Source: Wurfbainia villosa
Taxonomy: Eukaryota; Streptophyta; Magnoliopsida; Zingiberales; Zingiberaceae
DNA length: 64,000 nucleotides
Assembly (NCBI GenBank): GCA_025175895.1
Contig: CM046006.1
Location: forward strand, 61,896,288 to 61,960,287
Direction: 5' to 3'
Part shown: in pieces, positions 18,710-29,997 of the stretch
Layout: each line of letters opens with the position of its first letter
Position numbering within the stretch: the stretch's first letter is position 1
Made by a program: the position numbers and the translations under genes
The notes under the pieces: model-generated
The model's input: the letters and a program-made list of their open reading frames with translations, nothing else
What the model was told of the DNA's origin: nothing
The model's database searches: none

Positions 18710-18722
18710 TGGTATCAGAGCC
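18710..18722 (+). other. Primer-binding site of copia element 1
   Basis: TGGTATCAGAGCC, two bases after the LTR end at 18707. It is complementary to the initiator tRNA-Met 3' end. Confidence 0.9.
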
Positions 18723-19777
18723 ACGGTTTCCGGTTTTGTGTGTTTTGGATTCGGTTACTTTCACGCACTTATCATATATTGTGTATGCCGGATAATAGTA
18801 GGATGTGCGTAGGCTAACTTTTTGGTTGCAGGCATAAAATCCAACTATTATGGTTATATATGTGTGTATGTGATTGTATGTGTGTGTGATTGTATATTAT
18901 TTGAATCCTCGGGGTTGACGAGGCTAAATTAGTATTTAATTTTTGTAATTGAATACGGCATTGTTTAGCCACTCTTTATTTTATTTTACTTTCGATCTAG
19001 ATTTCATGTACACTCCCTCGTGGAGTATAGGATCGATGGATGTAAAATAAAATAGGTTTTATTCTCGGCTCGGATCTCCGGATGGCTCGTACATGGCGTA
19101 GGAGGAGCGGACGAGGTGGCGACACGACGGGACGCATATTGGAGAACAATGCCATAATAGTTGGAAAAATTCTATTTTTTCCATATTTATTGCTGATTTG
19201 TTTTATATGCATGTTGTGTGTTCTTGAAAATTCCTCATTTTCAATTTACTAAGTGGGAGAGGGATATTTTAATTAATTCCCGCGGCCTCCATTACAATTT
19301 GACATGTGATGCAACAAACTTGCGCGTCGGCTCTGAGTGCCTTCCTCCCCATCGGATGAGTTTGTTTGCGGATTACTAGGTCAAATAATGGTTATAGGAA
19401 ATTATCTAGGAGCGTGTGTACTTCCCCATCGGTAAGGCACATAATCCGAAATAATTCTCTTAGTATCGTGTAATGGTGCACACTTAGATGCAAATAAAAA
19501 GTATCCTCCCCATCGGAGTCACTGCTTTTATTTGTAGGGCCAAAGAGGAACCAACTATTAATTTTATTTGTCAAAAAGTAAGGTTGACAAGATAATAAAA
19601 TTAATGGGTAAGACCTCCTCTTACAAATGTAGAATTCATATACGTCCACACTATCGTGGCATGCGATATTCTCGGTGTTTTGAGGTGTTGGTTGATTTCG
19701 GGATTTTATTGATTTGAGGAATCAATAATATTTGAAATCTAAAGTAATGATCTATGTGATTCTTAGGATTTTCAAAA
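18723..19777 (+). mobile_element. Non-coding leader of copia element 1
   Basis: About 1.05 kb without a recognisable frame. The motif CCCATCGG recurs about every 90-100 bases (near 19347, 19423 and 19507), as also in the matching leader of element 2. Confidence 0.7.
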
Positions 19778-20128
19778 TTGATTTTCAGTCCACTTGTTGT
19801 AATACTAAAGGAAATAAACTTACTGTACCTAGATAATGTTGATTGGAAAAGAATCTTGATATTGTCTTATCTGCTAAGGAGTAGAAGTATGCACTCTTTG
19901 AAGCATGTCCTCAAGCAATGGTTGTTCAAAATGGTTTCCACTTCTAAGCCGAAAGGCAAGAAGAAGCAGAAACAAGGTAGAGCAAATGTGGTGGGAGGAT
20001 CTCAGAGAGGAGTGAAGAAGCCGAAAGGCAAGTACTTCACTTGTAAGCAGAATGGACATTGGAATAAGGACTGTCCAAATCCAAAACAGAACAAAGGTAT
20101 ATCCTTTGGTCTCGTCGTTGAAACATGA
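19778..20128 (+). pseudogene. Copia 1 gag remnant with internal deletion
   Basis: The frame opens with a gag N-terminal remnant (ILKEINLLYLDNVDWKRI, comparable to the copia gag start) and then jumps to the basic region before the zinc knuckle (STSKPKGKKKQKQG). The capsid-like middle is gone. The knuckle reads YFTCKQNGHWNKDCP, with Tyr at the first Cys position. The same deletion joint is present in copia element 2 (58236-58610). Confidence 0.8.
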
Positions 20129-20499
20129 TTAGCGATGTTATCTATCGGCACCTGGTGGGTAGATACGGGAGCCTCTAATCATGTCTGCAATACTTTGCAG
20201 GGGTTCCAGGAAATCCGACGACTAGCTAAAGGGGATATTACCATTTACTTGGGCAATGCCATGAAGATGGCGGCTATTGCAGTGGGAGATGTTTTATTTA
20301 TCTTTTGAGAAAAATAAAGGTTTTGGTTCTTAAGAATTTTCTTTATGTACCTTTATTTAGAAAGAATTGATTTCGGTTTCTAAATTATGAATGGATAATC
20401 TATTTCTTTTAATGACAGATTTGTTATAAAAGGAATAGGGACATTATCTATTCAGGTACATGGATAGGAAATTTATAACTTGAACCACAAGCTCCTACG
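20129..20499 (+). pseudogene. Copia 1 protease remnant
   Basis: About 370 bases with no open frame. Pieces resemble the copia protease region (a WWVDTGASNHV-like string around 20155-20185 across frames). It is too broken to outline a domain. Confidence 0.5.
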
Positions 20500-21155
20500 A
20501 TGCAAATAGAAGTTATTAACTCATCTTCTAATTCCGATAAGAGAAAAGAACCTTCGAAGATGAACCAAACATATCTTTGGGATCTTAGGCTTGGTCATAT
20601 TAACCTAAGCAGAATTCAAAGGTTGATAGCTGATGGACCTTTGGGTTCATTAGTGGTGGAGCATTTCCCAACCTGTGAATCTTGCTTAGAGGGTAAGATG
20701 ACCAAGAGGCTTTTCAAGGCCAAGGGGTATAGATCCAAAGATGTGTTGGAATTGGTTCATTCTGATTCGTATAGTCCTATGTCTATCCAGACAAGAGGTA
20801 GTTTTGAACATTTCATCTTTTTCATAGATGATTGTTCAAGATATGGATGACACTACGATCTGATCGTGGTGGTGAGTACCTCTTGGGAGAGTTTAGGAAT
20901 TACCTATCAGAGGTTGGGATTCAATCCCAATTAACTACACCTGGCACACCCCAGCAGAACGGTGTAGCAGAGCGAAGGAATAGGACTCTTATGGAGATGG
21001 TTAGATCGATGATGGGTTATTCTGAATTGCCAGATTCGTTCTGGGGATATGCTAGATACAGCGGTGTACATTCTGAACTTGGTTCCATCTAAATCAGTGC
21101 CTTCTACTACCATAGAGTTGTGGACTGGGCAAAAGTCTAGTCTAAGACATATTCG
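20500..21155 (+). pseudogene. Copia 1 integrase remnant
   Basis: 20500-20850 carries the GAG-pre-integrase zinc region (LWDLRLGHINLSRIQRLI, CESCLEGKMTKR) and the first catalytic Asp region (LVHSDSYSPM). 20832-21092 carries the core (LRSDRGGEYLLGEF and TPGTPQQNGVAERRNRTLME with the catalytic Glu). A frame change at about 20845 and a deletion between the two parts break it. Confidence 0.85.
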
Positions 21156-21660
21156 GATATGGGGAGTTCAGCACATGTGCTGAAGGCAGATGATGGTGAG
21201 TTGGAATGTTGTACAGAAGTACGCATGTTCGTTGGCTATCCCAGGGGAACGAAGGGTGGATTGTTTTATAGTCCTAAAGATCAGAGGGTGATCGTTAGCA
21301 CGAACGCCAAATTTCTAGAGGAAGACTATGTGATGAGCCACAAGCCCAAGAGTAAAATTGTTCTGGAGGAGTTAAAAGGGAAGTCACTTCTTTAGTACCA
21401 CCGGTACAAGAGGATATACCACATGTCACTGCACCGCGTGTCATAGAGTATACACAGGTGATACCTCGTCGTAGTGGGAGGGTTGTTAGACAGCCTAATA
21501 GATTCATGTTCTTGGGAGAATCTTCTGATTTGGTCCCTGGAAGAACATGAACCTGATCCCTGGACATATGATGAGGCACTCCAAGATATAGATGCAGCAT
21601 CTTGGCAAAGTGCAATGAATACTGAGATTGAATCTATAGATTCAAGTCAGGTCTGAGAGC
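21156..21660 (+). pseudogene. Copia 1 integrase C-terminus and spacer
   Basis: 21159-21395 encodes the segment after the integrase core (VFVGYPRGTKGG-like: MFVGYPRGTKGGLFYSPKDQ). The following 260 bases are the poorly conserved spacer to the RT, with a stop at about 21393 and another near 21654. Confidence 0.75.
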
Positions 21661-22374
21661 TCTTATGCATAGCAGCTCATATGGATTATGAGGTGTGGCA
21701 TATGGATGTCAAGACAGCTTTCCTTAATGGAAGTCTTGAGGAAACCATCTATATAGAGCAACCAGAGGGATTCATTGCTAAGGGCAAAGAGCATCTTGTA
21801 TGTAAGCTTAATCGGTCCATTTATGGATTGAAGCAAGCTTCAAGATCTTGGAACATCCGCTTTGATGAGGTAATCCAGTCTTATGGATTTATTCAAAGTT
21901 CGGAAGAGTCTTGTGTATACAAGAGATGTGACGGAAACGTAGTGGTATTTCTTGTACTATACGTAGATGGCATTTTGGTGGTTGGCGACAACATCGAAGT
22001 GTTATCGGTCGTAAGGGTATGGTTGTCCAATGAGTTTGATATGAAGGACTTGGGAGAGATGAGACACATCCTTGGGATCAAGGGATCGCTGGAAAAGGAT
22101 GTTGTGCTTATCCCAAGCTTCATACATAGACACGATTATGGAGCGTTTTAGCATGCAAAACTCTAAGAAAGGTTTTCTACCTTTCAGACATAGAGTTCCT
22201 TTATCTAAGGAGATGTGTCCTAGATCATCTGAGGTGATAGAGGAGATGAAGGCGGTTCCTTATGCTTCGGCAGTAGGAAGCCTCATGTATGCGATGCTCT
22301 GTACGAGACCAGATATCCGCCACTGGCATGGTCGCAGACATCGAGTAATCCAGACAGGGATATTGGATCGCTAA
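21661..22374 (+). pseudogene. Copia 1 reverse transcriptase, catalytic site altered
   Basis: 21681-22151 reads DVKTAFLNGSLEETIYIEQP, KLNRSIYGLKQASRSWN and LYVDGILVVGDN. The normal YVDD is YVDG here, removing a catalytic Asp. The N-terminal part of the RT is missing (a direct jump from WQSAMNTEIESI at 21635 to MDYEVWHMDVK). The frame continues out of register in 22072-22374 (QASYIDTIMERFSMQ, VPYASAVGSLMYAMLCTRPDI). Confidence 0.85.
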
Positions 22375-22797
22375 AGCATATATTGTAGTGCCCGAGAAGG
22401 ACTAGGATTATATGCTAGTTTACCAGTGCACTAATTACTCCTCGTAGGTTACATGATTCCGATTTCCAATCATATAGGGATAACAAAGAAGTCTACCTCG
22501 TTTTGTGTTTACTTTTGGAGGTGGAGCCATAGTATGGAAGAGTGTCAAGGTAAATGCGTGGGACTCTACCATGTCAGGGTATGTGGCGCTGGCGCCAAAG
22601 AAGCCGTGGTTCAGAACTTCCTGATGGACTTGGATGTGATTCCTGATTTGCCCAGAACTATCACAATTTATTGTGATAATAATGGTGCAGTTGCAAACTC
22701 GAAGGAACCACGAGCCCATAAGGCTAGTAAACACATTGAGCGCAAGTACCACCTGATACGAGAAATCGTAAAGGAGGTAGAAGTTGCTGTCGCCTAG
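22375..22797 (+). pseudogene. Copia 1 RNase H remnant
   Basis: 22453-22797 holds the C-terminal RNase H (FLMDLDVIPDLPRTITIYCD, NNGAVANSKEPRAHKASKHI, YHLIREIV) and ends at a stop at 22795. The catalytic first half is garbled. A similar stretch in element 2 is better preserved (55520-55924). Confidence 0.8.
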
Positions 22798-22925
22798 ATT
22801 GCATCAGAGGATGACCTGGTAGACCCTTTTCACTAAGGCCCTTCTAGCGAGAGCTTTGATAGGCATGTGGAGGGAAGGGGAATCAGATGTATGGCAAGAT
22901 GATGACAAAGATAGTCTTTTAGTAT

Positions 22926-22936
22926 AAGTGGGAGAT
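22926..22936 (+). other. Polypurine tract of copia element 1
   Basis: AAGTGGGAGAT immediately before the 3' LTR start TGTTGGGATG. This is the plus-strand priming site in LTR elements. Confidence 0.85.
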
Positions 22937-24559
22937 TGTTGGGATGTATACTGAAAGCCTAGCTCTTTTGTATGAACATCTTTATTTTGAAATAAGAATC
23001 ACATGATCATTATTTGCACTTTATTATATATGTGCATATTGTCTAATACTTTCATTATAGATAACATGGTGCTTGGGTGATGGCACAGAAGATCATGTTA
23101 TCAGTCCCTTGTAGAGTATAAGTAGAGGCTCACAACCAAGATAATTTTGGACAAACCATTGGCATGGTTGTAGTGTAGCTTGGTACTGTTTTGTCTTGAA
23201 CATAGAGTTACACTAGTACACTTAGGTGTATTGAGCAGGACCGACATAGAGGTGATTCAATTTATTGCTGACTACATAATTGAATCAGACCTCGGATATT
23301 ATGTTGTACATGCTCTTAATCCCGATATAATAACGGGCACATGTACTTAATATTTATTTCTTTGATTTACCAGAGGGTGAGATTTCTATGGATTAAATCG
23401 ATATGCCCGGTAAGTTGGGAAATGATATTATTTACATGGTGTGCCGTTGATTATAGGAGGAAACCGTGTCCTATGTATTAGGTTGATGATGTCCCCTTGA
23501 GGAGCTCATAAGGTTCATCATGTAAACCCGCAGTTGACTTAGTCAACATGATGATAAGGTTGAGTGGTACTACTCGAGGAGTTAGATGTTAATTAATTGA
23601 TGGATGGTCAAGAATCAATTAATTGACGGACATTCGATATCTTAAACACGGGGAGATAAATGTACAAATAATATATGGAGCCCATATTGATTTATGGGGG
23701 TTGGTGAGGTAGTTCGATGATGATCCTCTAGTGGAATGGAACATCATTGATGGATCAAGATTGTGTGGTTCCGATCCATCGGGTGGCCAAGACCCAACTC
23801 CTCCTCATGGTCCCTATCGTAGCCTAATATAAACCTCATGAAGTCTAGATCAAATGATGGAAAACAAAACTCTAGAACCGACGGTTGAGATTAAATCTCT
23901 AGATCCGACGGTTAGGATTAAATCCCTAGAACCGATGGATGCGATTAAATCTCTACATCCGATGGTTGTGATTAAAATCCCTAGAACCGACGGTTGAGAT
24001 TAAATCTCTAGATCGGACGGTTGGGATTAAATCCCTAGAACCGATGGTTGAGATTAAATCTCTAGATCCGAAGGTTGGGATTAAATCCCTAGAACCGACG
24101 GTGGAGATTAAATCTCTAGAACAAACGGTGGAGATTAAATATCTAGAACCGACGGATGAGATCAAATCTCGAGATCCGACGGTTGAGATTAAAACCATAT
24201 ATCCAATGGAGGAGATTAAACCTAGGCCTAAACCTAACTCTATATATATGGGCTTAGGCTTGGGCGGCAATGGCTAATGAAAAACCTAATTGAAACAAGG
24301 TGGCTTGGGCGGCAAGAAATAGGAGGCGGCTAGGGTTTGGGTTGGGTTCATTGTCTTGGGCCGCAAAAAGAAGAAGAGCTCTCTTCTTCTTCTTCCCAAG
24401 TGTGGCCGGCAACCCTTCTTCCCTCTTCCTCCTTGGTTTGGCCGGTGCCCAAGCTTCTTCCTATCTTCTATGGCTTAGGTTGGACGCCATTAGGATAGCT
24501 TCCTTTGGGCGGCAATGAAATCCTAGATGGGATAGGATTGGGGTTGGGCGGCTAGGGTT
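22937..24559 (+). repeat. 3' LTR of copia element 1, left part
   Basis: Matches 16263 onward nearly base for base, including the 27-bp tandem repeat (23873-24217) and the TATA-like string (24241-24249). It stops at GGGTT (24555-24559), the target duplication of the nested element, and resumes at 29998. Confidence 0.92.
23873..24217 (+). repeat. 27-bp tandem repeat in the copia 1 3' LTR
   Basis: The same array as in the 5' LTR, with about 13 units and scattered base changes. Equal copy number in both LTRs fits duplication of the LTR at the last transposition. Confidence 0.88.
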
Positions 24560-25705
24560 TGTAGGGGATCGATATGGCCGGCTAGAGGGGGGTGAATAGC
24601 CCTCGTACGTTGGACGTCGTAAATTGCTCGTCTACAAAACGTTAGCGCAAGCGGAATATACAACTATAAGTAAAGACAAGAAAAATATAAACAAGCAATA
24701 CAAACACCGAGATATAACGTAGTTCACGGCTACGCCGCTAATCCACGGTCCTATTCGTCCACGGTGAATCACTCCGCCAAAACCAATCACTATCGGTCTC
24801 TCCTTTGCACAAAGCTAGGTGGAGGTAACCTTTATAACCAAGATCACTCTTCTTACAATAGGATTGAAGTAAAGACAAGTAAGAAGAGTTTAGAGCTTGT
24901 GGGGCACTAGGAAGATTGTTTGGAGTATGAGCATTAGCCTCTCAAAGGCTCACACCCTCTCTTTTTATAGAGAGGGCTAACTTCTTCCCGCTTGCCGCCA
25001 TCACGATCACGCTCTTGCGACTACAACGGCCGAACACGCCGATCCCGACCGCTGTAGTCCAACTTGGCTGATCGATGGACCTCATCACGATCCCGCTCCG
25101 TAGTCGACATCACCGGCTACGAACGGTTCTGCGGTCGAACCTTATCTACCGATCGGCCGCTTCAAGAATGATCCGATGGTCTGGCAATGATCGCCCATCG
25201 ATGGCCATCACGCCACAATCCAATGATACCACCGAACTCACTGATTAGCAGCCGAATACCGCTATGACATGGCAAATGATCCGCGTTCTGAAAAACCCAT
25301 CCGACACTTGGCCAAATGGCCAAGTTTCACCTAAGAGCTACCCTTCCCGGGTTACAATCGCCACTCATTTCTGAGTCCTCGCCATCGAAGTTCTCTTCGC
25401 TTCTCGCCACGCCCCTGCAGATCGCGACGGCCGCAATGCTCCTTCGCCTCTTGCCTCAAGTCTACTTCCTCCGGCTTCACTCCAAGCTTCGTCCGGCGGT
25501 CCCTGATGCTCCAAGCGCACGGCTCGCAAAGCTATCCTTCACCGACTCAAGGCACGAGTCATGAGATGTAAACTCGCCACGGCTCCATGTGCGAATTACT
25601 AAGTCCCGCATCGACTTCAACGCACATATCACATCAACATATCAAACTAACTTAAACCCTTTGCCACACCATCAAAACCATATCACGCAAGAGATTGCCC
25701 TAACA
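24560..25705 (-). repeat. 3' LTR of the gag-only element (1146 bp)
   Basis: On the plus strand it starts TGTAGGGGATCG and ends CCCTAACA; as the element is on the minus strand, this is its 3' LTR. The outer thirds match the other LTR closely; the middle (about 24995-25290) differs by dense small changes. Confidence 0.9.
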
Positions 25706-25720
25706 ATCTCCCCTTTGATG
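25706..25720 (-). other. Polypurine tract of the gag-only element
   Basis: On the minus strand CATCAAAGGGGAGAT, next to the LTR start TGTTAGGG. This sets the element's orientation. Confidence 0.8.
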
Positions 25721-27051
25721 TGTGGCAATCCGCTTGCTAGGTAAAACATTTGATATAAATTCTAAGGTAAGAAAGCATGTAAAGATAAACATGATATAGC
25801 AACATGCAACTCCCCTTAATCCATGAAACTCTATGCAAATTTTCTCCTATCATATATTTCTCCCTACAATATATTTCTCCCCCTAAAGTGATTAACTTAA
25901 ACATAATTATTTCTCCCCCTTTGACACCATCAAAAAGATTAACACTAAGTTATAAGCTCATGGCATCAAGTATAATGGAGGAAAAATATGACAAGTTGAT
26001 TTAAAATTGGGTACCACTTGTTGATGGCATCAAGTATATTTCTAAAACTTGTTGTAGGTTTATAAACTGAATTCGCCTTCAATATTCTGATTTATAGGCC
26101 ACCAATGATCGCTATCGTATGGCAATGACCGCACAAGAATCAAATTTACGATTTTACGACTAATTTGAAATGCATTATAAATTCCAAAAAATTTGAAAAA
26201 TCATGAAATTTGGGGAACATAATTCTTTTAAGTATATCTATCAATGAAAAATAGTTTTTCATGAAAACTCATTATATTTTCTTGTTTTTGCCAAAAATCC
26301 AAACACTTGAAAAACCACTAGTTTTTGAGCATGTTAGTATCCATTTTAGCACCTAGTCTTGCTTTGAATTGTTCCAAAACATGAATACATAGATTTTAGA
26401 TTAAGAAATTATTTTGAAAACATATGAAATATCCAACCATGATCTTTGGGCAATATGTCTATGAATTAAACATAAGCCTTCCCCATGATTGGTTTATTAT
26501 TGCTATGTTGATACTTTAAATGACCATCTAAATGCCATAGGCATTAGTGGACATTTGTATCATCCTAATATCTCACCCATGCTTAGTTTGCAATCAAGTT
26601 AGCCTATAGTGAGTGTGAGATGTATCCTAGGGGGTATTTGTATATACTTAACCCATATATTCATGCAATTCTATCATGGTTAAGTATCAACCTAACATTC
26701 TACATGATCATAATGACATATACCAATCAATTCTACATTATGATCATGAAACTCATGTTTCCATCAAATAATAGTCATGCATTAGGTATTATACGATGAT
26801 AATAAACAAATTATCACCTAAAGCATGATTTAAACCTATTTCTAGTGATAACGTGCCAAATTTCAAAATCATAAATCATGATTTAAAACATACATAGCAA
26901 TTACATCAATCATCATGATTTAAGCATTATTACCTATTTATGGGTACGTTATCATCACCCAACACTATCTAAAAAATGTTGTCCCGTCATCCTAAGTCAA
27001 CCAAATTATGATATAGGTCAAGTTCATATGGTTGACTACCCTAGGGTTATT
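25721..27051 (-). mobile_element. Non-coding interior of the gag-only element, where pol would lie
   Basis: About 1.3 kb of AT-rich DNA with no frame resembling protease, integrase, RT or RNase H on either strand. I see nothing else in it. Confidence 0.75.
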
Positions 27052-27624
27052 CTAACCCTTAAGGATGGATTTTGGAACCCAAAATAGATTCTTTCCTATT
27101 GGGTTCACTAAATATTCCTTGGGGATCCATTTCCTAGCAATTACTTTCTTTTTATCTTGTCCCCTAGCTATTAGGCATTTATAGGCCTTTTCATTTTTCT
27201 TTTCCTTGTAGCCTAGGCCTTTCTTGTTGAAACTAGCTCTTTGGCTCCCTAAGATCATGTTCAATGTGTTGGAGCCAATAGTGAATTTCTCTAGGGCTTT
27301 GGTTAAATAATCTACCTTTTCCCTTAATGCCCTATTTTCCTCTATGCATGCATCATTAACATTTAAAGGCATATAATCATGTGAGCATGCATCATGATGG
27401 CAAGAAGAAATATTTTCATTTTCATTTAAGCGTGCTTTTTCTAATTTTTGTTCTAGGTCCTTAATTTGATCTAGCATGCTTTTGTTCTTCTTCTTAGCTC
27501 TCAATAAATCTCTAGTTAAGCTAGAAACCATGGAAACTATTTTCTTAGGGGTTAGATTTGTTACCATAGTTTCCATGTCCTCTTCTTCTTCGGATGAGGA
27601 GGATGTGGAAGCTCCCCCTTCATT
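27052..27624 (-). pseudogene. Gag C-terminal part of the gag-only element
   Basis: Frame 27576-27052 (174 residues) is a coiled-coil-rich protein (LLRAKKKNKSMLDQIKDLEQ) ending RKWIPKEYLVNPIG and FWVPKSILKG. Similar tails occur at the gag end of plant copia polyproteins. The sequence upstream (an Asp/Glu/Ser-rich linker) is joined in the same frame to 27625-27933 apart from a stop at about 27625, so this is probably the end of one long gag, not a separate gene. Confidence 0.7.
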
Positions 27625-28724
27625 TTAGCTCTCCCCATTTGAGCTTGATTCTTCATTTTCGGATGAAGAGCAATCCAAGTCATCAAAGGCCATCAAGGCC
27701 AAATTGGTGACAAAGGCATTCTCCTCATCCGATGATGATGAGGAGGATGAGGATGGGTCATCCCAAGTCCTTGCCTTGAGAGCCTTAGCCTTTCCCTTCT
27801 CCTTTGTTTCTTCTCCTCTTCCTTCTTTTTCTTGCTCCCCTTTTTCTTCTTCTTTTCTTCTTTCTTTTTTCTTTCTTCCTTGCTCTTGTTTAGGAGAGGA
27901 CAATTGTCCCTTATGTGCCCTTCTCCTTGGCAATTATAGCATATGACCTTCCCCCTTGGTCTTCTCATCCTATCATTAGATTTATCAAATCTAAAATTCT
28001 TAAATGCACGTCTTACCCTCCTTACCATGTAGGCTTCTTCGGTGCTATCCATGGAGGAGGAGGAAGATGCTTCGTCATCGGAGGAGGAGGTGATTTCCAT
28101 CTTCTTCTTCCCCTTACTTGCCAATAATGCTACTCCTCTTGAGGGTTGAATTTTAGGCTCCTCTTGTATTCCCTCAAGCCTAGTTTCGTGGAGTTCCATT
28201 GTTGAGAAGAACTCCTCCAAGGTGCTCACTTCTAAATTCTTTGAGATATAGAATGAGTCCACCATGGAGCTCCACTTTGAGGACCGGGGAAAGGCATCTA
28301 TGGCCTTCATTACCATATCCCGGTTTGATAGCTTCTCACCTACACTTGTTAGTCCATTTAAAATTTCTTTGAATCTAGAATGCAAAGAAATTACCTTTTC
28401 TCCCTTTTCTAATTTGATGTTGGATAGTTGGGAGCGGAGGAGATCTCTCCTTGCTAGCTTTGCCTCGGATGTGCCTTCATGAAGCTCAATTAGCTTCTCC
28501 CACATCTCCTTGGCGCTTAGGCATTCTCCTATTCGGTTGATCTCTTGTTGAGGGAGCACATTGAAAAGATGATGTTTTGCCTTTGAGTTCGCAAGGTGCT
28601 CCTCTCTTTGCTTCTTAGTCCATCGTGATTTTTCTATTGGCTTCCCCTCTTCATCCCTAGGCAAAACGAAACCGGATTCCATTGTAATCATTATATCAAA
28701 ATCCGTTTCGAAAAATACCTCCAT
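27625..28724 (-). pseudogene. Gag of the gag-only element: capsid-like domain and zinc knuckle
   Basis: Frame 28724-27693 starts MEVFFETDFDIMITMESGF and contains the plant copia gag domain (UBN2-like; EMWEKLIELHEGTSEAKLAR, KGEKVISLHSRFKEILNGL), then a Ser/Asp-rich linker and a CCHC knuckle (CYNCQGEGHIRDNCP). A Lys/Glu-rich run follows; the reading frame slips there (about 27840) into the frame that continues to 27625 with a poly-Ser and acidic stretch (DDPSSSSSSSSDEENAF). The true start may lie further upstream, near 28760. Gag would form the particle; enzymes must come from another element. Confidence 0.8.
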
Positions 28725-28833
28725 TCGCTTCTTCCACTGCTTAATTCTCCTTCAAACTTCGGAGGATGGATGTTGGAGCCGGCCATTTTAAAAGTTGCTT
28801 GTTGTGGCGGTTAGTCCTCGACAAGCTTTCCTC

Positions 28834-28848
28834 GGCTCTGATACCACT
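28834..28848 (-). other. Primer-binding site of the gag-only element
   Basis: On the minus strand TGGTATCAGAGCC, two bases from the 5' LTR end. tRNA-Met type, as in the copia elements here, which suggests a copia partner supplies the enzymes. Confidence 0.88.
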
Positions 28849-29992
28849 TGTAGGGGATCGATATGGCCGGCTAGAGGGGGGTGAATAGCCCTCGTACGTT
28901 GGACGTCATAAATTGCTCGTCTACAAAACGTTAGCGCAAGCGGAATATACAACTATAAGTAAAGACAAGCAAAATATAAACAAGCAATACAAACACCGAG
29001 ATATAACGTGGTTCACGGCTACGCCGCTAATCCACGGTCCGATTCGTCCACGGTGAATCACTCCGCCAAAACCAATCACTATCGGTCTCTCCTTTGCACA
29101 AAGCTAGGTGGAGGTAACCTTTACAACCAAGATCACTCTTCTTACAATAGGATTGAAGTAAAGACAAGTAAGAAGAGTTTAGAGCTTGTGGGGCACTAGG
29201 AAGATTGTTTGGAGTATGAGCATTAGCCTCTCAAAGGCTCACACCCTCTCTTTTTATAGAGAGGGCTAACTTCTTCCCGTTGGCCGCCATCGATCCGACC
29301 GCCTTGGCGATCTACTACAACGGCCTCCGAACACGTCGGATCCCGACCGTTGTAGTCCAACGGAACTCTTGGCAGTCGACTGATGGACCTCATCACGATC
29401 ACACTCGTAGTCGACCGCCGGCCTACGAATCTGTGGGAACCCTTATTGACCCGATCGCGCTTCAGCAATGATCGATGTCTGGCGATCGCCCACGTATGGC
29501 GCCGACAATACCAATGAACTCACTCGACTTCAGAGCGGCCGATCGCATACATGGCGATCCGGTGTCTGAAAACCCATCCGACACTTGGCCAAATGGCCAA
29601 GTTTCACCTAAGAGCTACCCTTCCCGGGTTACAATCGCCACTCTCATTTCTCGAGTCCTCGCCGAAGTTCTCTTCGTTCTCGCCACGTCCCTACTGCATC
29701 AGCGACGGCTCGCAATGCTCCTTCACGTCTCTTGCCTCGAAGTCTACTTCCTCCGGCTTCACTCCAAGCTTCTCGTCCGGCGGTCCCTCGGATGCTCCAA
29801 GCGCACGGCTTCCGCAAAGCTATCCTTCACCGACTCAAGGCACGAGTCATGAGATGTAAAACTCGCCACAGCTCCATGTGCGAATTACTAAGTCCTGCAC
29901 GACTTCAACGCACATCACATCAACATATCAAACTAACTTAAACCCTTTGCCACACCATCAAAACCATATCACGGCAAGAGATTGCCCTAACA
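28849..29992 (-). repeat. 5' LTR of the gag-only element (1144 bp)
   Basis: Plus-strand ends TGTAGGGGATCG and CCCTAACA match the other copy. The middle (about 29275-29570) is where the two LTRs differ most. The small open frames on both strands there are not shared between LTRs and are not genes. Confidence 0.9.
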
Positions 29993-29997
29993 GGGTT

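Larger units (their letters stand above)
24560..29992 (-). mobile_element. Gag-only (non-autonomous) LTR retrotransposon nested in the copia 1 LTR
   Basis: Two LTRs of about 1.14 kb bound a 3.1-kb interior with a polypurine tract, one gag-like gene and a primer site; no protease, integrase or RT. Target duplication GGGTT is at 24555-24559 and 29993-29997, and the empty site is seen in the 5' LTR of copia 1 (about 17868). This fits the TR-GAG class (terminal-repeat retrotransposons with a gag domain), as I recall it from the plant literature. Confidence 0.9.

Noticed and set aside
28849..29859. Short frames in the gag-only element LTRs
   Set aside because: Not conserved between the two LTRs; they change with the small differences in the LTR centre.
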